Shown: piece by piece, positions 52,896-60,024 of the stretch
Layout of the letters: each line of letters opens with the position of its first letter
Numbering within the stretch: the stretch's first letter is position 1
Assembly: GCF_023566055.1 (NCBI RefSeq)
Contig: NZ_JALIQP010000001.1
Location: 1,138,059 to 1,202,058 of the forward strand
Direction of reading: 5' to 3'
Length of the DNA: 64,000 nucleotides
Origin: Halosolutus amylolyticus
Lineage (GTDB): Archaea; Halobacteriota; Halobacteria; Halobacteriales; Natrialbaceae
Translations under genes and position numbers: made by a program
Notes under the pieces: generated by a model
Told to the model about the DNA's origin: nothing
Databases searched by the model: none
Seen by the model: only the letters and a program-made list of their open reading frames with translations

Positions 52896-53443
52896 GGTCC
52901 GGTCACCGCCGCGCGGGTTTCCGGGTGTCGTGCCGGGGTAGCCCTGGAGGGGTCCGTCGTCCCTGCCCGAGGGAGAGAGCCGGTGAAGGGGCCGTTTTCG
53001 TTGCCGATCGCGGATCGGTCGTCGCGGATCGAACTGCAGTTGGGGACCGACATCGACTGTCGATCGCTAGTTGGTCCCGGTCCATACTAACACTTGACCT
53101 GACCAACGGCGCTGTGTGCGTTCCGGGCGACAGATCGGATCTCCAGCGTCGAGACGATCGCCTGGCGTGCGATCCGTTGCGGGATCGGATACCGATCGCC
53201 GGCGAGGATGGCCACTGCACAGTGCCAGGTCGGATCGATCGTCTGCTGCGGTGTCTGCTCGTCGATGCGTATCCGTGGTTACCGTCCGCAGGGGGATCGG
53301 GGTTCCTCGATCGCGGTGGATTCGCCCGTGTTGCGCGTAGAAACGTCCCAAATTGCGGTTACCTCGGTTACGAACGAGGGAAAGGTTCCGTTACTGTAAA
53401 ACAGTACTCGTCCTTTTTATATCATTAGATAGATAATGAAATT
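52896..53443. other. 548-bp region without a gene; promoter of the HiPIP-like lipoprotein at the right
   Basis: The visible open frames are low in acidic residues and look like shadows. At the right end there is a TACTGT-AAA-ACAGTA inverted repeat (53392-53406), directly followed by a TATA-like CTTTTTATATC. Confidence 0.45.
53392..53406. promoter_or_regulatory. Inverted repeat TACTGT-AAA-ACAGTA next to a TATA box
   Basis: A perfect 6-bp inverted repeat with a 3-base centre abuts the TATA-like TTTTTATATC (about 53414-53423) of the HiPIP-like lipoprotein gene. It is in the place expected for an activator or repressor site. Confidence 0.5.
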
Positions 53444-54253
53444 ATGGCGCGTGATGGTTCTGGAACGAGCCGGGAATCCACCTCTCACATGTGGAGTCGA
53501 CGGCATTACCTCGTTGCGACCGTCGGTATATCGGCACTGAGTGGGTGTATCGGGGACACCGAACAGGACGAAACGGATACCGAGAACGATGACGAAGTCG
53601 AAGAGGATGACGACGAGGACGAAGCGGAAGCCGAGGAACGTCCCGAGGGCGTTTCGGAAGAGGAGTTCGCACGTGGTCCCGTGCCAGACGTCTATCTGTC
53701 GGCGACCTCGCTGGGCGGCGAAGAACGCGATCCCGACGCGTTGCAATCGAAAGCGGACGTCGACTTCTCGGAGTACGAGGAGGCCGAAGAGAACGAGGCA
53801 CATCGGGCCGGCACGTGCTGTGCGAACTGTGACGAGTTCGTCCCGGACAGGAACGGCGACGAGTTCGGTGCGTGCGTGGCGGTCGAGGGCTACATCGACG
53901 GCGCCGACTGGTGTACGATCTGGGAAGAGTTACCCGAACCCGAGGTTCCGGACGGACTGTCCGAATCGGACCTGGCGACGGCCGAGGTGCCGGAGGAGTA
54001 CCGAGCGGCGAGTTCCCAGACCGGTGAGGAGCGCGATCCCGACGACCTGCTCACCCAGGAGGAAGTGAGCCTGATGGAGTCCGTCGACGCGATCGCGGAG
54101 GAGACAGCGCCCCCAGGACAGTCCTGTGGAAACTGTGCGGAATTCATCCCCGACGAGAACGGCGACGGCTGGGGTGCCTGTGCGAGAGTGGAGGGGTACG
54201 TTGCTGTCGAAGACTGGTGTAGCGTTTGGGAACACGTCAGCGAAGAACTCTGA
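53444..54253 (+). CDS. Tat lipoprotein with two tandem HiPIP-like iron-sulfur domains
   Basis: The product has 269 residues. A Tat lipoprotein signal contains RR at 19-20 and the lipobox SGC with C35. A very acidic linker (40-70) is followed by two repeats of an HiPIP-type cysteine motif: C126-x2-C129-x14-C144-x12-C157 and C228-x2-C231-x14-C246-x12-C259. Both have C..C.EF(V/I)PD.NGD..GAC...EGY......WC, close to high-potential iron-sulfur proteins, which carry electrons in photosynthetic and respiratory chains. A two-cluster HiPIP lipoprotein is unusual. ATG 53444 is about 27 bases after TTTTTATAT. It may relay electrons outside the membrane (inference). Confidence 0.72.
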   Translation: MARDGSGTSRESTSHMWSRRHYLVATVGISALSGCIGDTEQDETDTENDDEVEEDDDEDEAEAEERPEGVSEEEFARGPVPDVYLSATSLGGEERDPDALQSKADVDFSEYEEAEENEAHRAGTCCANCDEFVPDRNGDEFGACVAVEGYIDGADWCTIWEELPEPEVPDGLSESDLATAEVPEEYRAASSQTGEERDPDDLLTQEEVSLMESVDAIAEETAPPGQSCGNCAEFIPDENGDGWGACARVEGYVAVEDWCSVWEHVSEEL

Positions 54254-54301
54254 AGGCGACGACGGTGCAGTACGATCGGCCGGTGAAGACGATCGAACCG
54301 A

Positions 54302-54733
54302 TCAGGCCGACTCGATGGCGACGTCGAGCGACGTCTCGTTCTCGACGTTGTCGGTGACCGGACACCGGTCCTCGATCGCCGCGAGCCACGCGTCGACGTC
54401 GTCCTCGTCGGCGTCGGTCTCCACGGCAATCGTTACGTCGAGGTCCTGGAGGCCGGGGCGCGCGTCGGACTGCTCGCCGCGATAGCTCGCGTAGTCGACG
54501 CCGCCCTCGATCGTCACCGTCATGTCGTCGATCGCGATGTCCATGTCGCGGGCGACCATCGTCCCCGTCGAGTTCAGACAGCCGAGGATCGCGCCGAGGA
54601 AGTACTCGACGGGATTCACGTCTTTGCCGACGACGAACTCGGCGTCGCCGGTGTCGATTCGCATCCGTTTCGGGCTGTGTCGCTCGCCGGTCAGTTCGTA
54701 CGTCGTCAGGTCGTCGGAGTCGGGTCGTGTCAT
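54302..54733 (-). CDS. OsmC/Ohr-family protein
   Basis: This 143-residue OsmC-fold protein has the two conserved cysteines in LGAILGCLNSTG and EDRCPVTDNV, plus FVVGKDVNPVEYFLGA. OsmC proteins reduce organic hydroperoxides by a thiol mechanism. ATG 54733 gives MTRPDSDDL; the open frame continues upstream without similarity. It lies next to the HiPIP-like lipoprotein and UspA, suggesting oxidative-stress protection. Confidence 0.88.
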   Translation of the reverse strand: MTRPDSDDLTTYELTGERHSPKRMRIDTGDAEFVVGKDVNPVEYFLGAILGCLNSTGTMVARDMDIAIDDMTVTIEGGVDYASYRGEQSDARPGLQDLDVTIAVETDADEDDVDAWLAAIEDRCPVTDNVENETSLDVAIESA

Positions 54734-54915
54734 CGTGTGCTGGTCGGTGGCTGGTGGGTGGTCGCGCGGGTCGATCACAGTTCGGTGTCGTCGCCGGCGG
54801 CGCCGTCCACGTCGTCAACACTCGCCGCAGTTCACTTACGTCTTGTTCGGTTTCCACAAGTCTGGGAACGAGGCCGAAGATTCGGGCCGTCGACGCGGGA
54901 GCGGGATCGGGGTCC

Positions 54916-55761
54916 TCAGGCCGTCCGCTCCGGCGGCACCAGCATGACGTTCCCGTTCGCCCGCGCGACGACGTCCTCGGAGACGCTCCCGAGCAACAGG
55001 CGACGGAGCCTGCTGTGGCCCCGCGAGCCGACGAGGATCGTCGTGGGGTCGTACTCAGCCTCCGCGGCGAGGATCTCGTCGGCTGGATCGCCCTGCCGGA
55101 CGTCGGTCCGCGTCTCGATCCCCCACTCCTCGAGCTGGGCGGCGAGTTCAGCCAGTCGCGCTTCCGGATCTTCTTCCTCAGGAAGCCCCGGATCCTTCGG
55201 CGTCTCGACGTGGACCAGCGTCGCCTCCTGCGTGGCGTGGCGCAGGTACGAGAACGCCTCGAAGGCCCGATCGGCGTTCTCGGAGAAGTCCGTCGCGTAC
55301 AGTATGCGCCGGAACAGGTGTTCCCGGACCACGTCCGGGTCGTCGGCCTCGCGTTCGATCCGGTTGACGAGCAGCGGCGTCACGGTCGTCCGTGCGAGGT
55401 TGCGCGCGGTCGAGCCGATGACGCGGTTCTCGAGCGGGCTCTTCCCGCGCGAGCCCACGATCGTCATGCTGGCACCGATCGTCTCCGCGATCCCGGTGAT
55501 GCGCCGGTGTGGCGTGCCGCGGACGACGTGGGTCTCGACCTCGAAGCCGGCGTCCTCGATGACGCGGCTGTATCGATCGAGCGCCTGCTCGCGCCGGCCT
55601 TCGAAGTCCATGCCCGGCATTCCGACGTGGACGTTCGACGGGATCACCGTCACCAGGTGGATCTCGTCGACGCCGACCCGGCCGAGACACTCGAGGCAGG
55701 TCTCGCTCTCGATCGTCGCCTCACTGGCTGCCGATAGGTCAGTCGCACAGACCGCTTTCAT
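54916..55761 (-). CDS. Universal stress protein with two UspA domains (second paralog)
   Basis: This 281-residue protein has two UspA domains (about 1-140 and 150-280). The second has a GSRGHSRLRRLLLGSVSE nucleotide loop, and the first GSRGKSPLENRVIGSTA. It starts MKAVCATDLS, with a cysteine at position 5, and has CLEC at 22-25, unusual for UspA and compatible with thiol sensing. ATG 55761 is about 27 bases from a TATA-like AATATTATA. The sulfur-regulon operator (55788-55810) overlaps that TATA box. Confidence 0.9.
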   Translation of the reverse strand: MKAVCATDLSAASEATIESETCLECLGRVGVDEIHLVTVIPSNVHVGMPGMDFEGRREQALDRYSRVIEDAGFEVETHVVRGTPHRRITGIAETIGASMTIVGSRGKSPLENRVIGSTARNLARTTVTPLLVNRIEREADDPDVVREHLFRRILYATDFSENADRAFEAFSYLRHATQEATLVHVETPKDPGLPEEEDPEARLAELAAQLEEWGIETRTDVRQGDPADEILAAEAEYDPTTILVGSRGHSRLRRLLLGSVSEDVVARANGNVMLVPPERTA

Positions 55762-55787
55762 ACTCTCTGGTAGGGTCCGACGGTATA

Positions 55788-55810
55788 ATATTGTTTGGAT
55801 CACCCAATAT
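55788..55810. promoter_or_regulatory. Sulfur-regulon operator candidate (perfect inverted repeat) at the UspA promoter
   Basis: The sequence is ATATTG-N11-CAATAT: arms are fully self-complementary and match 10 of 12 bases of GTATTG-N11-CAATAC. It overlaps the TATA-like box of the UspA gene starting at 55761, as expected for a repressor. Confidence 0.6.
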
Positions 55811-56041
55811 AGTGTCGCGTCTGTGCGTCGCGTGACGGGATCTCCGATCGGCGATCGGTTCGCGTTCGGCCCTGGCGATTGGCCTCGAGGAGGCGTCGGT
55901 TCGGTACCCAGAACGGACTGTCGCGATCGCGTGACTGATTCCGGCGCGCCCGAGCGTCGAGGCCCCTCGCCGAACGCCGGGCTATATTCACAAAACGTAT
56001 GGGAATATTCTCGTTGGATAGCCGTGTGATAGCTTGCAGTA

Positions 56042-56064
56042 ATATTGTGCGCCAGTCCCAAAAG
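56042..56064. promoter_or_regulatory. Sulfur-regulon operator candidate (9 of 12) before the DUF7512/TauE operon
   Basis: The sequence is ATATTG-N11-CAAAAG. It lies directly upstream of the TATA-like GTTATA (56066-56071). A second GTATTG at 56091-56096 lacks a partner arm. Confidence 0.4.
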
Positions 56065-56107
56065 CGTTATACGCACTCTTCGGGTAGTGAGTATTGAGCA
56101 GAAACCC

Positions 56108-56152
56108 ATGAACTACACACGATCGAATCCGGACGGGGGTCGAGACGCATGA
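56108..56152 (+). CDS. Possible 14-residue leader peptide
   Basis: An ATG at 56108 opens a 14-codon frame (MNYTRSNPDGGRDA) whose TGA overlaps the ATG of the next gene (ATGA at 56149-56152). It is the first ATG after the predicted transcription start (about 56093-56098). It may be a translational coupling leader or chance; there is no other evidence of expression. Confidence 0.3.
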   Translation: MNYTRSNPDGGRDA

Positions 56153-56295
56153 TCGACCTCGCGTCGCTTTCACAACCAGTACAGGCAGGCGTGCTCGTCG
56201 GCGCCGTCCTCGTCGAGGCGATCGTCCTCTACGTGGGCTACGGTGCCCTCGAACAGGTCGCAAAACCGCTCGTCGAGAGAATCACGCACACATAG
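56149..56295 (+). CDS. DUF7512-like small membrane protein (48 aa)
   Basis: This 48-residue protein is too short for ordinary gene calls. It begins MIDLASLSQPVQAGVLVGAVLVEAIVLYVGYGALEQ, with one helix at about 10-34. This matches my recollection of the DUF7512 small haloarchaeal family that sits before TauE-type exporters. Its TAG is followed immediately by the TauE ATG (no gap), so it is probably a transporter partner. Residue composition is normal for a haloarchaeal membrane peptide. Confidence 0.7.
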   Translation: MIDLASLSQPVQAGVLVGAVLVEAIVLYVGYGALEQVAKPLVERITHT

Positions 56296-57336
56296 ATGGA
56301 ACTGTTTGGAATCGCACTGACGCTACTCGTGCTGTTCGTGAGCTTCGGCTTCATGGTCGGCGTGCTGTTCGGCTTTTTCGGCATGGGCGGGTCGTTCCTC
56401 GTCACGCCGGCGCTCCTCGTGATGGGGTACCCCGCCCGGGTCGCCGTCGGGAGTGGGATGGCGTTCGTCTTCGGGACAGCCGTGATCGCGACGCTGAAAC
56501 ACCACGACCTCGGCCAGGTCGACTACAAACTCGGCGGATTGATGATCGTCGGGACGTCCGTCGGCATCGAGGTCGGGCGGATCGGGGTGTTCTACCTCGA
56601 GGAACTCGGCCTCGCCAGCGGGGTCATCGGCGTCACGTACGTCGTCCTGCTGGGCGCGATCGGTCTGTTCGTCACGCGCAATGCGCTCAAAAACGACGGC
56701 GAGGACGATAGCGGCGGCGGCCACCACGACGCCGCGAACGAGGAGATCGATCCGGACGCGATCCCGGACATCGCGAAGAAGATCCAGTCGTACCACGTCC
56801 CGCCGATGATGACGATCGCCGGCGGGATCCAGGTCTCGCTCTGGATGGTGCTGGGCGTCGCGTTCGTGACGGGCCTGCTGTCGGGCTTCCTGGGCGTCGG
56901 CGGCGGCTTCATCCGCATGCCCGCGATGTTCTACCTCATCGGCGTGCCCGTCCCCGTGGCGGTCGGGACTGACCTGTTCGAGATCGTCTTCTCGGGCGGG
57001 ATCGGCTCGTTCCTCTACGGGATGGAGGGTGGCGTCGATCTCACGATCGTCGCGCCCCTGCTCGCGGGGAGCGCACTCGGCGCTCGCATCGGCTCGGCCG
57101 CGACCGGTATCGTCAACGAAGCCGACATCAAGATCTACTTCGGGCTGATGCTCCTGGGTGGATCGATCGCCGTCGCGTTCCGCCAGGCTGGCGACTACCT
57201 CGGGATGGAGGTTCTGAGCACCATCAGCTTCGCGCTGATCCTGCTCTCTGCACTGATGGTCAGCGGCGCCGTGATCTACAGTACGATCACGACGATGCGC
57301 GCAGGGCCCGACGCGACTGGCGTGAGCGCGGACTGA
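56296..57336 (+). CDS. TauE/SafE-family sulfite/sulfonate exporter
   Basis: This 346-residue protein with eight or nine helices has two GFFG(M/V)GG signature repeats: GVLFGFFGMGGSFLVTPAL near the N-terminus and LLSGFLGVGGGFIRMPAMFYL in the middle. A charged Asp/His-rich loop (about 133-150) separates them. TauE/SafE proteins move sulfite, sulfonates or related organosulfur anions out. Export of sulfite made by persulfide oxidation would fit the rhodanese/MBL genes (inference). ATG 56296 follows directly on the small DUF7512-like gene. Confidence 0.9.
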   Translation: MELFGIALTLLVLFVSFGFMVGVLFGFFGMGGSFLVTPALLVMGYPARVAVGSGMAFVFGTAVIATLKHHDLGQVDYKLGGLMIVGTSVGIEVGRIGVFYLEELGLASGVIGVTYVVLLGAIGLFVTRNALKNDGEDDSGGGHHDAANEEIDPDAIPDIAKKIQSYHVPPMMTIAGGIQVSLWMVLGVAFVTGLLSGFLGVGGGFIRMPAMFYLIGVPVPVAVGTDLFEIVFSGGIGSFLYGMEGGVDLTIVAPLLAGSALGARIGSAATGIVNEADIKIYFGLMLLGGSIAVAFRQAGDYLGMEVLSTISFALILLSALMVSGAVIYSTITTMRAGPDATGVSAD

Positions 57337-57370
57337 CCGCTCGCGACGGCTCCCGCTGACCCGATCACCG

Positions 57371-57393
57371 AGATTGTACAATACCCACAAAAC
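57371..57393. promoter_or_regulatory. Sulfur-regulon operator candidate (9 of 12) at regulator 1 promoter
   Basis: The sequence is AGATTG-N11-CAAAAC, directly before the TATA-like CCCTTTTATC. Its right part (AATACCCACAAAACCCTTTTATC) closely matches the promoter of the paralogous regulator at 58020-58050, so both seem to be controlled the same way. Confidence 0.5.
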
Positions 57394-57430
57394 CCTTTTA
57401 TCGGCAGGACTCCTACGTCCACTCAGTACA

Positions 57431-57835
57431 ATGGCTAGTTCGATGGCAGAACAACTCCAGCAGGACATGCAGTGTGAAGGGCTGCTGGAGTGTATTCACG
57501 GTCTCAAACAGCTCGACAAGGACTGCTTTCGCGCGATGGTCGAAAGCGAGGAACCCCTGACGATCGACGAAGTCGCCGAGCGCGTCGATCGCGAGCGCTC
57601 GACCGCCTACCGGTCGATCCAGCGACTGCTCCAGAGCGGCTTCATCCAGAAAGAGCAGGTCAACTACGACCAGGGTGGCTACTACCACGTCTACTACCCG
57701 ACCGACCCGTCCCAGATCGCAGACGACATGCAGCGGATGTTGAACGACTGGTACGCGAAGATGGGCCAGCTCATCCAGGAGTTCGAGGACAAGTACGAAC
57801 ACGTCGACGACGGCGCACAGGCCATCGAGGGATAG
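57431..57835 (+). CDS. HTH transcriptional regulator 1 with a three-cysteine N-terminus
   Basis: This 134-residue regulator has a winged helix (about 40-90): EEPLTIDEVAERVDRERSTAYRSIQRLLQSGF then KEQVNYDQGGYYHVYY. A C-terminal helix (about 100-128) is probably for dimerisation. The N-terminal helix has C15, C21 and C32 (C-x5-C-x10-C), conserved in the paralog at 58080. This pattern suggests a thiol or sulfane-sulfur sensor. A TATA-like CTTTTATC lies about 30 bases before ATG 57431, preceded by the operator. It follows the TauE gene and is next to its paralog. Confidence 0.85.
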   Translation: MASSMAEQLQQDMQCEGLLECIHGLKQLDKDCFRAMVESEEPLTIDEVAERVDRERSTAYRSIQRLLQSGFIQKEQVNYDQGGYYHVYYPTDPSQIADDMQRMLNDWYAKMGQLIQEFEDKYEHVDDGAQAIEG

Positions 57836-57840
57836 GTCCG

Positions 57841-57878
57841 CGATCGGCCGGTCGTTCCGCGATCGGCCGGTCGTTCCG
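57841..57878. repeat. Short tandem repeat CGATCGGCCGGTCGTTCCG x2
   Basis: Two exact copies of a 19-base unit lie end to end in the spacer between the two regulators. They may be recombination relics of the gene duplication; no function is evident. Confidence 0.7.
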
Positions 57879-58019
57879 CGATCGTCGTCCCCGAGCCACG
57901 CCGGTGGAAATCAGTCGTGAGTATTGTACGATTTTTCGAGTTTCTCCCGGTCCCCAGCGGACGGCAAATCGACGCGTCCGGTGTTCGGTGAGCCCGTCGG
58001 CGAGGACCATCGCGATTTA

Positions 58020-58042
58020 GTATTGTGTAATATTCACAAAAC
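58020..58042. promoter_or_regulatory. Sulfur-regulon operator candidate (11 of 12) at regulator 2 promoter
   Basis: The sequence is GTATTG-N11-CAAAAC, ending at the TATA-like CTCTTATC (58042-58049). It also includes the tighter inverted repeat TTGTG-N7-CACAA. Another GTATTG (57921-57926) lies about 100 bases upstream. Confidence 0.6.
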
Positions 58043-58079
58043 TCTTATCACCACTCGGATCCAACGTCGACGTAGAACC

Positions 58080-58490
58080 ATGGCGAACTCGATGGCCGAC
58101 CAACTCCAGCAGGAGATGGTGTGTGAAGGGCTGCTGGAGTGCATTCACGGCCTCAAAGGACTCGACACGGAGTGTTATCGGACGCTGGTCGAGAGCGACG
58201 AGCCCCTGACGATCGACGAACTCGCGGAACGCGTCGATCGCGAGCGCTCGACCGCCTATCGATCGGTCCAGCGGCTCCACCAGAGCGGCTTCATCCGGAA
58301 AGAGCAGGTCAACTACGACCAGGGTGGCTACGTGCACGTCTACTCGCCGGCGGACCCGTCCCGGATCGCGAGCGACATGCAACGAATGGTAAACGACTGG
58401 TACGCGAAGATGGACGGTCTCATCCAGGCGTTCGAGGAGGAGTACGACGGCGCCAGTGTCGACCACGACGCGATCGCGCCGGAGGACTAG
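58080..58490 (+). CDS. HTH transcriptional regulator 2 with a three-cysteine N-terminus (paralog)
   Basis: This 136-residue paralog of the gene at 57431 has the same winged helix (LTIDELAERVDRERSTAYRSVQRL), the same QVNYDQGGY strand, and C15, C21 and C32 at identical positions. The two differ mainly in the C-terminal tail. ATG 58080 gives MANSMADQLQQ. The gene is followed by a peptidase with a 4-base gap. Together they may form homo- or heterodimers reading sulfane sulfur and repressing GTATTG-N11-CAATAC promoters, including their own (inference). Confidence 0.85.
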   Translation: MANSMADQLQQEMVCEGLLECIHGLKGLDTECYRTLVESDEPLTIDELAERVDRERSTAYRSVQRLHQSGFIRKEQVNYDQGGYVHVYSPADPSRIASDMQRMVNDWYAKMDGLIQAFEEEYDGASVDHDAIAPED

Positions 58491-58494
58491 CGCC

Positions 58495-59742
58495 GTGACC
58501 GTTCCGGTCGTCGATCGCGACGTCTCGCGGGTCGACCTCGCCGAGACGACGCTCGATCTCGTCGCGTTCGACACGTCCAACCCGCCCGGCGACACCCGCG
58601 AGATCGTCGCATGGCTCGAATCGACGGTTCGCGATCTCGGGATCGAGACCGATCGGTTCGTGGCCGACCCGACGAAACCGAACCTGCTCGCGACGATCCC
58701 CGGCGAGCGCGAGACGACGCTGCTCTTCAGCGGACACCTCGATACGGTCCCGTTCGACCCCGACGGCTGGTCGTTCGACCCGCTCGGGGAACGCGTCGAC
58801 GACCGCATCTACGGCCGCGGGACGACGGACATGAAGGGTGCGATCGCCGCGATGCTCCACGTCGCCCGCACGTACGCCGACACCCGTCCGCCGGTAACGT
58901 TGGCGTTCGCGTTCGTCAGTGACGAGGAGGTCGGCGGCGACGCCGGCGTCGCGGCCCTGCTCGAGGCCGATCGACTCGACGCCGACGCCTGCGTGATCGG
59001 CGAACCGACCTGCACCGCGGACGCCCGCTCGATCACGGTGGCCGATCGGGGAAGCATCTGGCTCACGCTCGAGGCGACCGGCGAGGCCGCCCACGGCTCG
59101 CGACCGATGCTCGGCGAGAACGCGATCGATCGCCTCTGGGGGGCGATCGAGACGGTCCGGACGCGACTCGAAAGTCGATCGCTCGCGATCCCGGACCCGG
59201 TCGCGCCGATCGTCGAGGAGTCCGTCGACTACTACGCACCGTCGATGGGCGCGGGCACCGCACGACGGCTGTTCGAGCGCCCGACGGTCAACCTCGGCAC
59301 GATCGCGGGCGGCGAGAACGTCAACAGCGTGCCGCGACACGCGAGCGCGCGACTGGACGTCCGCCTCACTGCGGGCGTCGAGACGCCGGCCGTCCTCGAC
59401 GAGGTTCGCGAGTGGATCGACGACCACGAGGGCGTGTCGATCGCGGACGCAAGCTGGAGCATCGGCAGTTACGAGGACCCGGATGCGCCGATCGTGACCG
59501 CGACGCGAGCCGTCGCGGCGGACGTACTCGACGATCGCGTCCACCGCCGGAGCGCGACGGGCGGCGGCGATGCGAAGCGGCTCCGGAACGCGGGGGTTCC
59601 GACGATCGAGTTCGCCGCCGGGACCGGTACGGTCCACGCCTGCGACGAGTACACGACCGTCGACGCCCTCGCGGCGACCGCAGAGACGTACTCCCGATTG
59701 CCGGCCGCGTTCGCCGCCCGACTGGACGAAACCGAACGATAA
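58495..59742 (+). CDS. M20-family metallopeptidase (ArgE/DapE-like)
   Basis: This 415-residue protein has the M20 features: LLFSGHLDTVPFD with the first metal histidine, GRGTTDMKGAIAAML, FVSDEEVGG with the catalytic Glu, CVIGEPTC, and a C-terminal metal His in FAAGTGTVHACDEY. It hydrolyses an amide such as an N-acyl amino acid or succinyl-diaminopimelate; which one is not clear. GTG 58495 is used with an upstream GGAGGA; the gap from regulator 2 is only 4 bases, so the genes may be co-transcribed. Confidence 0.88.
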   Translation: MTVPVVDRDVSRVDLAETTLDLVAFDTSNPPGDTREIVAWLESTVRDLGIETDRFVADPTKPNLLATIPGERETTLLFSGHLDTVPFDPDGWSFDPLGERVDDRIYGRGTTDMKGAIAAMLHVARTYADTRPPVTLAFAFVSDEEVGGDAGVAALLEADRLDADACVIGEPTCTADARSITVADRGSIWLTLEATGEAAHGSRPMLGENAIDRLWGAIETVRTRLESRSLAIPDPVAPIVEESVDYYAPSMGAGTARRLFERPTVNLGTIAGGENVNSVPRHASARLDVRLTAGVETPAVLDEVREWIDDHEGVSIADASWSIGSYEDPDAPIVTATRAVAADVLDDRVHRRSATGGGDAKRLRNAGVPTIEFAAGTGTVHACDEYTTVDALAATAETYSRLPAAFAARLDETER

Positions 59743-59938
59743 CGGCACATCTGTTCTCCGCTTACGTCGGTCGTGGCACCCTCGAGACGGTGTGTGATCC
59801 GTCTTCGTCGCGTCTCCGGCCCGTCCGGCGGTTATCCGTCGTCGGTTCCGATCGCCGGGAGTCCGCGCATCGGTCGACTCCGTCGCGCCGATCGCGCCGA
59901 GACTTTCGAGGCCGGCGAGCAGTTCCCGTCGACGTCTC

Positions 59939-60024
59939 TCATACGGTTTACTGTACGTCATTTCCGGCGCAACCGCGATCCGGGCGACGGTTGCGCCGGT
60001 AACTCGTTACAGCAATCCGTATCA
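59939..60024. repeat. 86-bp palindromic element, family 2, copy D
   Basis: It is nearly identical to copy C (27211-27295): same ends TCATACGG / CCGTATCA, same CCGGCGCAACCG hairpin, here fully paired (CGGTTGCGCCGG). It sits between the converging peptidase and SCO genes. The terminal TCA supplies the TGA stop of the SCO gene on the minus strand, as copy C does for ZIP. Confidence 0.85.

Larger units (their letters stand above)
55762..56107. other. Divergent region between UspA and the DUF7512/TauE operon
   Basis: These 346 bases have no gene. On the left is the perfect operator-like ATATTG-N11-CAATAT. On the right are ATATTCACAAAAC (55984-55996), a half-module also found before both paralogous regulators, and the weaker operator at 56042-56064. 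Confidence 0.5.

Noticed and set aside
57841-57878. Tandem 19-mer as an attachment site or CRISPR
   Set aside because: Only two adjacent copies, no spacer and no integrase or cas gene nearby.
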